A stretch of DNA of 64,000 bases from an uncultured Sphingomonadaceae bacterium (lineage in GTDB: Bacteria; Pseudomonadota; Alphaproteobacteria; Sphingomonadales; Sphingomonadaceae), in contig CALKJZ010000017.1 in the NCBI GenBank assembly GCA_937995515.1, forward strand, positions 1 through 64,000. The letters run 5' to 3'. This document shows positions 34,886 through 41,794 of this stretch, piece by piece. The translations under genes were made by a program, and so were the position numbers. Under the pieces are notes generated by a model that was given only the letters and a program-made list of their open reading frames with translations, searched no databases and was not told the DNA's origin. Positions within the stretch are counted from its first letter, which is position 1. Every line of letters starts with the position of its first letter.

Positions 34886-35926
34886 TCAGTCCTCCTCGGC
34901 GGGCGGGCGCGGCGTGTCGTCGCGCGCAAGATCGGCGAGGAACCGGCGCAGCGCATCGGCCGACTCGTTGGGCGCTTCCTCCTGCGGCAGGTGGCCGACG
35001 CCGGGCAGCAGCGCAAGCCGCGCCCCCGGCAGGGTCTCGGCAAACCGGCGCGCCGCCGCCTCGGGGAACAGCGGATCATCCGCGCCCCAGAGGATCAGCA
35101 CCGGAATGTTCCGCAGCGCGTTGAGCTCGAGCGGCGTCACCCGGGTGGTCGGGGTGGCAAAGCGTTCGAGCGTCGCCCGCCGGTTGCCGGGGTAGCGCAG
35201 GAGTTCCCAGTAGCGGTCGACCGCTTCCGCGCCGGCGGCCGGTTCCTTCACCACCACCGTTGCCTCGAGGCTGCGCGCGATGAGCGCGCGCGGCGTGATA
35301 TGGGCGGCAAGATCGCGCAGCACCGGAATGCGCGCGAGGGCAAAGCCCGCGGGCCTGCGACCCGTTGCGGCCGCCTCGCCCACCGGCGGAGGCGCACCGG
35401 CACTGTTGACGAGGATCAGCGCCGACACATGCCCGGGGTGGCCGACGGCATAGCTGATGGCCACACGGCCCCCCATCGAGCTGCCGCCGATCGCGAAGGA
35501 CTGAAGCCCGAGGGCCGCGCGCACGGCCTCCACGGTCTCGGCCATGCACGCCGAGGAATAGCAGCCGTCCGGGTGCGGGCCGGTGAGGCCGTGGCCCTGG
35601 AGGTCGAGGGTCACGACCCGGTAGCTGTCGGACAGGCGGGTGACCCACGGCTCCCAGGTGTGGAGCGATGCGTTGGAGCCGTGCAGCAGGAGGATCACCG
35701 GCGCCCCGCGCGGGCCCTCGTCGCGCACATGGACGGCAAAGCCCGGCGCCAGTTCGAGGAACTGCGAGGCCGGGCCGCCATATTTGGCGCGCATGGCGGC
35801 CGGATCGGTATCGGGCGTGCGCAGCGCGAGAAGGAGAAGGCCGAGACCCGCGGCGAGCGCGAGCACTGCAAGAAGTGCCACGCGGCCCCGGCGCCGCGGC
35901 CCGCCCTCCGCCCTCGTCTCCGGCAT
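34886..35926 (-). CDS. Alpha/beta hydrolase, membrane-anchored
   Basis: 346 residues. A basic N-terminus and one hydrophobic span (VALLAVLALAAGLGLLLLAL) anchor it, with the hydrolase domain outside. HGSN at about 83 gives the oxyanion loop, the nucleophile is Ser in GGSSMGGRV at about 150, the acid is in LWGADDPLF and the histidine in GVGHLPQEE. The epoxide hydrolase/haloalkane dehalogenase-like subgroup is suggested by the pattern but the substrate is unknown. It follows the P450 gene by 9 bp on the same strand, so the two are very likely co-transcribed and may act on one substrate. Confidence 0.87.
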   Translation of the reverse strand: MPETRAEGGPRRRGRVALLAVLALAAGLGLLLLALRTPDTDPAAMRAKYGGPASQFLELAPGFAVHVRDEGPRGAPVILLLHGSNASLHTWEPWVTRLSDSYRVVTLDLQGHGLTGPHPDGCYSSACMAETVEAVRAALGLQSFAIGGSSMGGRVAISYAVGHPGHVSALILVNSAGAPPPVGEAAATGRRPAGFALARIPVLRDLAAHITPRALIARSLEATVVVKEPAAGAEAVDRYWELLRYPGNRRATLERFATPTTRVTPLELNALRNIPVLILWGADDPLFPEAAARRFAETLPGARLALLPGVGHLPQEEAPNESADALRRFLADLARDDTPRPPAEED

Positions 35927-35935
35927 CGGCGCCGG

Positions 35936-37315
35936 TCAGCGGTGCGGCAGGAAGATCGGCAAGCCGTCCTTCGGTCGCGGGATCGGCACCATCTGGAACC
36001 GGGCCTCGTAGCCCTCCGGAAGCACGATGCGCCGCTCGCCGATGAGACGGTAGAGGAAGGCCTTGGCCTGCATGTAGGCGAAGTGCAGGCCAAGGCACAT
36101 GTGCGCGCCGCCGCCGAACGGCACCCAGGCATATTTGTGCCGGCCGGCCGACATCTGCGTGGTGAAGCGCAGCGGGTCGAACCGTTCCGGCTCCGGCCAG
36201 TGTTCGGGCATCATGTGGGTCATCATCGGGTTCACGCCCACGCCGGCCCCGCGCGGGATCCGGTAGCCCATGAACTCGAAGTCGCGGATCGCCCGGCGCG
36301 GGATCATCGGGACCGGCGGGACGAGTCGCAGCGCCTCCTTGAAGGCCATCTCGCACAATTCGAGCTCGCCGAGCGCCTCGACAGGGAGCGGGTCGCCGTG
36401 GCGGGCGCGCACCTGGTCCACCTCGTTCCGCAGCCGCTCCTGCCAGTCGGGGTTCCTGCCGAGGTAGTAGACGAGGCTGGTCAGCGAGGAGGTCAGCGTG
36501 TCGTGCGCGGCCATCATCAGGAAGTTCATGTGATCGATGATTTCCTGGTCGGTGAGCAGGCGGCCGTGCTCGTCCTCGGCGTTGCAGATCTGGGTGAAGA
36601 TGTCGTCGCCGCTCCGGCCGCGGCGCCGCGGGATCTCGCGCGCGAAATAGGCCGACATGAAGGCGCGGCCCTGCACGCCCCGGCGCATCCGGGTGAAGGG
36701 CAGCGGCCTGCGGACAACGGCGACGGCGGCCAGCACCATGTCCATGAAGGCGCGGTTGATGGCCCGGGCCTGCGGCCCCCACGGCTCGCCGAGGAACGAG
36801 CCGGCGGCGAGATCGAGGGTGAGTTCCTTGATGGCGGGGTAGAACCTCATCTGGCCCGCGGCCGGCCAGCGGGCCACAGTGCGCGCGATCCCCTCGTTGA
36901 GCCCGGCCAGATAGGCCTTCATCGGCGCCGGCTTGAACGCCACCGAAAGCGTCTTGCGGTGCATGCGGTGCTGCTCGAAATCCATGAGCATCAGCCCGTT
37001 GGGAAACAGCTGGTCGAGCACCGGATCCCAGCCGAGCTTCGACGAGAAGATGCGGTCGCGGTTGAAGAGCACGAGCTCGTTCGCCTCGGGCCCGAGCAGG
37101 GTGACCCCCCAGCCGAAATGATCCTGGCGGCGGAACACCGGGCCATAGGTTTCGTAAAGCCGCTCAATCACGCCGCGCGGGTCGCGCAGGAACTGGACTG
37201 TGCGCCAGGTGCGCAGGCGCGCCGGCATGGGGCCCGGCAGATGCGCCACATCCTCGAAGCGGAGCGGCTTCAGGTCGGTGGGCAGAAGCTCGTCGTGGCG
37301 AACCGGCGCGTTCAT
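35936..37315 (-). CDS. Cytochrome P450
   Basis: Heme monooxygenase of 459 residues, soluble type. The heme-binding loop is WVPFGGGAHMCLGLHFA with Cys407 as ligand. The I-helix oxygen-activating motif is MAAHDTLTSS. The ExxR pair is in FKEALRLVPPV and the PERF region reads PERFDPLRF. The ATG at 37315 suits the family. It is divergent from the PhnD-like gene, with paired inverted repeats between them, and leads into the hydrolase gene. Substrate unknown; the carotenoid-cluster distance (over 20 kb) makes a carotenoid role unsupported. Confidence 0.93.
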   Translation of the reverse strand: MNAPVRHDELLPTDLKPLRFEDVAHLPGPMPARLRTWRTVQFLRDPRGVIERLYETYGPVFRRQDHFGWGVTLLGPEANELVLFNRDRIFSSKLGWDPVLDQLFPNGLMLMDFEQHRMHRKTLSVAFKPAPMKAYLAGLNEGIARTVARWPAAGQMRFYPAIKELTLDLAAGSFLGEPWGPQARAINRAFMDMVLAAVAVVRRPLPFTRMRRGVQGRAFMSAYFAREIPRRRGRSGDDIFTQICNAEDEHGRLLTDQEIIDHMNFLMMAAHDTLTSSLTSLVYYLGRNPDWQERLRNEVDQVRARHGDPLPVEALGELELCEMAFKEALRLVPPVPMIPRRAIRDFEFMGYRIPRGAGVGVNPMMTHMMPEHWPEPERFDPLRFTTQMSAGRHKYAWVPFGGGAHMCLGLHFAYMQAKAFLYRLIGERRIVLPEGYEARFQMVPIPRPKDGLPIFLPHR

Positions 37316-37352
37316 GCGGCACTCCCCAAAATGCGGAGTGAGCATACGCAGT

Positions 37353-37370
37353 TTGCAGCACCGATTGCAA
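37353..37370. promoter_or_regulatory. Operator-like inverted repeat TTGCA-N8-TGCAA, site 1
   Basis: Perfect 5-bp half sites with an 8-bp spacer, centred about 46 bp upstream of the P450 start. The same geometry recurs 59 bp away (site 2), which is unlikely by chance and typical of a dimeric repressor or activator. Confidence 0.65.
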
Positions 37371-37411
37371 GGCTGCCAAAAGGGGCGGCTGCGCAGCTGC
37401 CCGCAATCCGC

Positions 37412-37429
37412 TTGCACGGCAGCCTGCAA
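37412..37429. promoter_or_regulatory. Operator-like inverted repeat TTGCA-N8-TGCAA, site 2
   Basis: Same half sites and spacer as site 1, extended by one flanking base pair (CTTGCA / TGCAAG). It lies 38 bp upstream of the PhnD-like start codon. Between the two sites is a GCTGCGCAGC palindrome. Confidence 0.65.
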
Positions 37430-37466
37430 GAGGCTAGCTGCGACGCATTCTCAACAAGGAGTCGCC

Positions 37467-38396
37467 ATGCCCGACCGCCGCCACGTCCTTCTCGCCGCCC
37501 TCGGCCTTGCGCTTGCCGGGCCGGCCCGTGCCCAGAGCCGCGAGGCGCCGCTGGTGTTCGCCTTCCAGCCGCAGAAGGACCCGGCCGGGATCAAGGCGGC
37601 GGCCGATCGCATGGCGGCGGCGCTTGCGCGCAAGCTCGGCCGGCCGGTCGAGGTGCTCATCCCGCTTGCCTATTCGGCGACGGTGCAGGCGCTGGTCTCG
37701 CGCCGGGCCGATGTCGCCTGGGTCTCCTCGCTGCCCTTTCTTCTTGCGCAGCGCGACGGCGGGGCCGAGCTCCTGCTGGCCGAGGTCCGCACCGACCCTT
37801 CGGGCCGCCGGCGGACCGACTATGACAGCGTGTTTGTGGTGCCGGCCGACAGCCCCCTCCGGACGATGGAGGACCTGAAGCGCAACGCGAAGTCGCTGCG
37901 CATGGCGTTCACCAGCAACACCTCCACCTCGGGCTTTGTCTTTCCCTATGCGCGGCTGGTGCGCGAGGGGCTGCTGCGCAAGGGCCAGCCGCCGGAGGAG
38001 GCGTTCCGCTCGGTGGCCTATGCCGGCGGCTACACCCAGGCGCTCGAGCAGCTGTTGGCCGGGCGGGCGGATGTCGCGGCCGTCTCGGACTACACGGTCG
38101 AGGGGCCGCGCCGCACCGCCTATCTCCCCGAGGAGCGGCAGAAGCAGCTGCGCATCCTCGCCCGCACGCCGGGCGTCCCCACCCATGTGGTGGCGGTCCG
38201 CGGCGGGATGGACCCGCGCACCCGGGCCGCAATCCGTACCGCGCTCCTCGAGCTTGCACGGTCCGATCCGGCGCTGCTGTCGGACGTCTATGGCGCCTCG
38301 GGCCTTGTCGTGGTGAACCCGCGCCGCCACACGGCTGCAACCGTCGAGGCGATCGCGCTCACCGGCCTGCCGATCCGCGGCCTGGTCGGCGCCTGA
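37467..38396 (+). CDS. PhnD-like phosphate/phosphite/phosphonate-binding protein
   Basis: Periplasmic ligand-binding subunit of an ABC importer for phosphorus oxyanions. 309 residues, with a twin-arginine-like signal (PDRRHVLLAALGLALAGPARAQ). The PhnD/PtxB fold is read from FAFQPQKDPAGIKAAADRM, ARKLGRPVEVLIPLAYSATVQAL, WVSSLPFLLA, the SNTSTSGFVFP ligand loop and YAGGYTQALEQLLAGRADVAAV. AAGGAG precedes the ATG. The fused ABC component follows after 8 bp. Which oxyanion is bound cannot be judged. Confidence 0.9.
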   Translation: MPDRRHVLLAALGLALAGPARAQSREAPLVFAFQPQKDPAGIKAAADRMAAALARKLGRPVEVLIPLAYSATVQALVSRRADVAWVSSLPFLLAQRDGGAELLLAEVRTDPSGRRRTDYDSVFVVPADSPLRTMEDLKRNAKSLRMAFTSNTSTSGFVFPYARLVREGLLRKGQPPEEAFRSVAYAGGYTQALEQLLAGRADVAAVSDYTVEGPRRTAYLPEERQKQLRILARTPGVPTHVVAVRGGMDPRTRAAIRTALLELARSDPALLSDVYGASGLVVVNPRRHTAATVEAIALTGLPIRGLVGA

Positions 38397-38404
38397 GGCG
38401 GCCC

Positions 38405-39913
38405 GTGCGCCCGGCCCTTGCCATCCGCCCGGTGCCGCCGGCCGTGCGCGTGACCGACCTTTCGCTTGCCTATGGCGGCGCGCGCGGCGGTGTGGCCGCG
38501 CTCGACCGTGTGAGCCTCGAGGTCGCGCCCGGTGCGCATCTTGCCATCATCGGGCCCTCGGGCTCGGGCAAGTCGAGCCTGCTTGCGGTGCTCGCCGGCC
38601 GGCAGGCGCCGAGCGGCGGCCGCGTGGAGCTCGCCGGGCGCGTCGCGCGCATCCACCAGGACCTGCGGCTGGTGCCGCGCGCCACGGCGCTTGCCAATGT
38701 GCTCCACGGAAGCCTCGGGCGGCTGTCGTTTGCCCGCTCGCTCTGCTTCCCGCCCGCCGAGCGCGCGCGGGCCGAGGCGCTCCTCGTGCGGGTCGGCCTC
38801 GGCCACCGGCTGCACGCGCCCGTGCGCACGCTTTCGGGCGGAGAGGCGCAGCGGGTGGCGATCGCGCGCGCGCTGATGCAGGACCCGGACATCCTGCTCG
38901 CCGACGAGCCGGTCGCAAGCCTCGACCCGGAAAATGCGGCCGCGATCATGGCGCTGCTCGACGATCTCCGCCGCGAGCGCGGCCTGACCCTGGTCTCGGT
39001 GCTGCACGATCTTGCGCTCGCCGAGGCGCACGCCGACCGGATTGTCGAGATGCGCCACGGGCGGATCGTCTCCGAGCAGGCGCGTGGCGGCGCGCCACGG
39101 CTGCTGCGCGCCGGGGCCGCGCAGCCGGCCTGCGCTGCCCCAACCCTGCCGCCGCGCCTGCCGGGCTGGGGGCTGTGGCTGGCTGCGGGCCTCGCGATCG
39201 CGCTTTCGGCAGGCGTGCTCTCGGGCGCCGGCGCGCGCACCGAACATGCCGCCGCCGAGGCGCTGGCCTTCCTCGCCCGGCTGGTGCCCGGGCCGGCGGC
39301 GCTGTCCGAAATCCCGTGGGGCGGGCTTCTCCTCTCGCTTGTCGAGACGCTGCGCATGGCCGTGCTTGGCACGGCGCTCGCGGTCGCGGTGGCCCTGCCG
39401 CTCGCGGCGCTTGCCGCGCGCAACGTCGCCCCGCGGCTCATCGGGCTGCCGGTGCGCGCGGCCCTGAACCTGTGGCGGGCGATCCCCTCGATCGTGTGGG
39501 CGCTGCTGTTCGTGGCCGCAGTCGGCCTTGGCACCATGGCAGGGGTCTATGCGCTGGTCGCCTATTCGGTGGGTTATCTCACCAAATTCTTCTACGAGGC
39601 GTTCGAGGGCGCCGAGACGCTCGCAGCCGGTGCGCTTGCGGAAATCGGCGCAAGCGGGCCGCAGCGCTTCGTGCACGCGGTGTGGCCCGTGGCGCTGCCG
39701 GCGCTTGCGGCGGCGATCCTGTTCATGGTCGAATACAATGTCCGCGCCGCCTCGGTGCTCGGCATCGTGGGCGCGGGCGGCATCGGGCACGAGCTGAAGC
39801 TTGCCGTCGACTGGTCCAACTGGGATGTTGTCGGTGCGATCCTCGCGCTCCTCGCCGTGGCGGTGATCGCGGTCGACAGCGTCTCGGCAGCGGTGCGCCG
39901 GCGGATCGCCTAG
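38405..39913 (+). CDS. Fused PhnC-PhnE: ABC ATPase joined to permease
   Basis: One 502-residue chain holding both energy and membrane parts of a phosphonate-type importer, normally two proteins. The ATPase covers about 15-225: Walker A GPSGSGKS at 50-57, Q-loop IHQDLRLVP, signature LSGGEAQR at 143-150, Walker B ILLADEP and switch-loop His in SVLHDL. The PhnE-like permease follows from about 245 with six spans, the cytoplasmic coupling helix in AAGALAEIGASGPQRF, and VGAGGIGHELKLAVDWSNWD, a PhnE mark. GTG start, 8 bp after phnD. No frameshift is needed; the fusion is continuous. Confidence 0.9.
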   Translation: MRPALAIRPVPPAVRVTDLSLAYGGARGGVAALDRVSLEVAPGAHLAIIGPSGSGKSSLLAVLAGRQAPSGGRVELAGRVARIHQDLRLVPRATALANVLHGSLGRLSFARSLCFPPAERARAEALLVRVGLGHRLHAPVRTLSGGEAQRVAIARALMQDPDILLADEPVASLDPENAAAIMALLDDLRRERGLTLVSVLHDLALAEAHADRIVEMRHGRIVSEQARGGAPRLLRAGAAQPACAAPTLPPRLPGWGLWLAAGLAIALSAGVLSGAGARTEHAAAEALAFLARLVPGPAALSEIPWGGLLLSLVETLRMAVLGTALAVAVALPLAALAARNVAPRLIGLPVRAALNLWRAIPSIVWALLFVAAVGLGTMAGVYALVAYSVGYLTKFFYEAFEGAETLAAGALAEIGASGPQRFVHAVWPVALPALAAAILFMVEYNVRAASVLGIVGAGGIGHELKLAVDWSNWDVVGAILALLAVAVIAVDSVSAAVRRRIA

Positions 39914-40095
39914 CCGGCGAGCAGGGCGGCCATGCGTGCGCCGAGCATCAGGGCGCCGAAGAGGGCTGCGACCATCAGCCAGTCCCACGGGATGAGCGAC
40001 CAGCGGCCGATCCCGCGGCGCGCGTTGACCCACGCGGAGGCGAGCCCGATGGCGCAGAGGAGCCCGAATGCAGCGAGCGTGGCGTGCAATCCCAT
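39910..40095 (-). CDS. Small membrane protein, unknown
   Basis: 61 residues with two hydrophobic spans (LAAFGLLCAIGLASAW; LMVAALFGALMLGARMAALL) split by a short basic turn (NARRGIGRWSLIPWD). No family was recognised. Its stop overlaps the convergent transporter end by 4 bp. Confidence 0.55.
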   Translation of the reverse strand: MGLHATLAAFGLLCAIGLASAWVNARRGIGRWSLIPWDWLMVAALFGALMLGARMAALLAG

Positions 40096-40238
40096 GGGTG
40101 TCGCGCGTGCCTCCCCTCGTGCCGCCGCAGAAGGCCCGGGCAGGTGCACCCGCGGCCCCTGGCGGCAACTCGGCTGTTGCCCTAGCGGCTCCTTGCCCTC
40201 TATGACGAGAGGCGGGTCACGAGGCACGGAGACGGCGG

Positions 40239-41078
40239 ATGCGGCTTCCCATCGATCGGCGGCTTGGCCTTGCGCTGTGCGCGGCAGCCCTCCTGCTGCT
40301 GCCGGCGGGCCGGGCCGCGGCAGGAGAGGACGTGGCCGTGCTCCTCGACAGGGCGATTGCCGGCGATCACCGCAGCGCCGATGCCCGCGCCCGCGACCGG
40401 TATCGCAACCCGAAGGAAACCCTGCTGTTCTTCGGCCTGAGGCCGGACATGACGGTCGTCGAGATCACTCCGGCCGCCGGCTGGTATACCGACATCATCG
40501 CACCCGTTCTGCGCGACCGCGGGCGTTACATCGCCGCGCACTTCAACCCGCGCGGCACGGAAGGCCAGCAGCGCGCGCGCCAGGCCTTCATCGACCGGGT
40601 GGCAGCCCGGCCCGATGTCTACGGCCGGATCGCCGTGACCAGCTTCGGGCGCGGGATTGCCTCCAACATCGCCGCACCCGGCAGCGCGGACATGGTGCTC
40701 ACCTTCCGCAACGTGCACAACTGGGTGGGCGCGGGCTTCGCTGAGGAGGCCTTCGCCGCCTTCTACCAGGCACTGAAGCCCGGTGGCATCCTCGGCGTCG
40801 TCGAGCACCGGCTGCCGGAGGACCGGCCCGACGACGAGAAGAGCCGCGCCAGCGGCTACATGAAGACAAGCGAGGTGGTGCGGCTGGCCGAGGCCGCCGG
40901 CTTCCGGCTGGTGGAGGCAAGCGAGGTGAACGCCAACCCGCGCGACACGGCCGATCACCCGCGGGGCGTGTGGACGCTGCCGCCCAACCTCGCGCTCGGG
41001 GATACCGACCGCGAGACCTATCTCGCGATCGGCGAGAGCGACCGCATGACGCTGAAGTTCGTGAAGCCGGCCGGCTGA
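40239..41078 (+). CDS. Signal-peptide-bearing class I methyltransferase-like protein
   Basis: 279 residues with a clear signal peptide (RRLGLALCAAALLLLPAGRAAAG), then a Rossmann methyltransferase-like domain. The SAM-loop position reads VVEITPAAGWYTDIIAPVL rather than the usual GxGxG, though DMVLTFRNVHNWV and FYQALKPGGILGVVEHR follow the fold well. Export of a SAM-dependent enzyme is odd since SAM is not expected in the periplasm; the protein may have lost catalysis or use another ligand. Similar annotated 'methyltransferases' with signals exist in proteobacteria. Confidence 0.8.
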   Translation: MRLPIDRRLGLALCAAALLLLPAGRAAAGEDVAVLLDRAIAGDHRSADARARDRYRNPKETLLFFGLRPDMTVVEITPAAGWYTDIIAPVLRDRGRYIAAHFNPRGTEGQQRARQAFIDRVAARPDVYGRIAVTSFGRGIASNIAAPGSADMVLTFRNVHNWVGAGFAEEAFAAFYQALKPGGILGVVEHRLPEDRPDDEKSRASGYMKTSEVVRLAEAAGFRLVEASEVNANPRDTADHPRGVWTLPPNLALGDTDRETYLAIGESDRMTLKFVKPAG

Positions 41079-41185
41079 GGCCGGGGCGGCGGCGGGCGCA
41101 GGTTCAGAGGCGGTTCACGGCCCGGGCTGCAAGCTCCCAGGCTGCGGCCCCGTTCCGCGCCCCTGTCCCTTGTCGGTAGCCCGCA

Positions 41186-41587
41186 GTGCATCCCGTCGTC
41201 CCCCTCGCTCTTGCCTGCCTTGCCCTTGCCGTGCCGGCCGGGGCGCAGGCGCCGGTGCGGCGGGTGCCGGTGCAACCGGTGGCACCCGGCACGCCGGAGG
41301 CGTGGCGCGAGGGCCGGGCGGTGCGCGGTGCGTGCGTCGACATCTCCCGGGTCGCCGGCGCCTATGTGGTCGACCAGCGCACGCTCGAGCTCGTGATGCG
41401 CGGCGGCGCGCGGCACCGGCTGAAGTTCCGGCGCAACTGCCCACAGCTGACCTACTATGGCGGCTTCTACTACAGCCAGCGCACGGCCGGCCAACTGTGC
41501 GCCGGCACCGACCGGGTGATGGGCCGCGCGGGCGGGGAATGCCCGATTGCCCAGATCGTGCCGATGGTGCGCGCGACCGCGCGCTGA
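41186..41587 (+). CDS. Secreted small protein, DUF6491-like
   Basis: 133 residues, GTG start, with a signal peptide (VVPLALACLALAVPAGAQA). The mature part has four cysteines, in ACVDISRVAGAYVVD, RRNCPQLTYYGG, LCAGTD and GECPIAQI, probably forming disulfides. The layout resembles DUF6491 proteins of sphingomonads, by memory and not by search. It is upstream of the TonB receptor with a 207-bp gap. Confidence 0.6.
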   Translation: MHPVVPLALACLALAVPAGAQAPVRRVPVQPVAPGTPEAWREGRAVRGACVDISRVAGAYVVDQRTLELVMRGGARHRLKFRRNCPQLTYYGGFYYSQRTAGQLCAGTDRVMGRAGGECPIAQIVPMVRATAR

Positions 41588-41794
41588 GATGCGCGGCTGT
41601 GGCGCGGCGGCCACATGCCGCGCCGGGAAACGGGCACGGGCCCCAGGCGGCCCGCCGGAAGATGGTTGACACGCTTGCCAAGGTGCACGGCCGCTGGTTT
41701 GATGGCGGCCAAGGCAGGGCGGCCATTGGGAGAGGGCCGGCCGCCACAGCATCGCCCGGAAGCACCGGGCACGGGATGGCCTGGGGAGGTTTGC

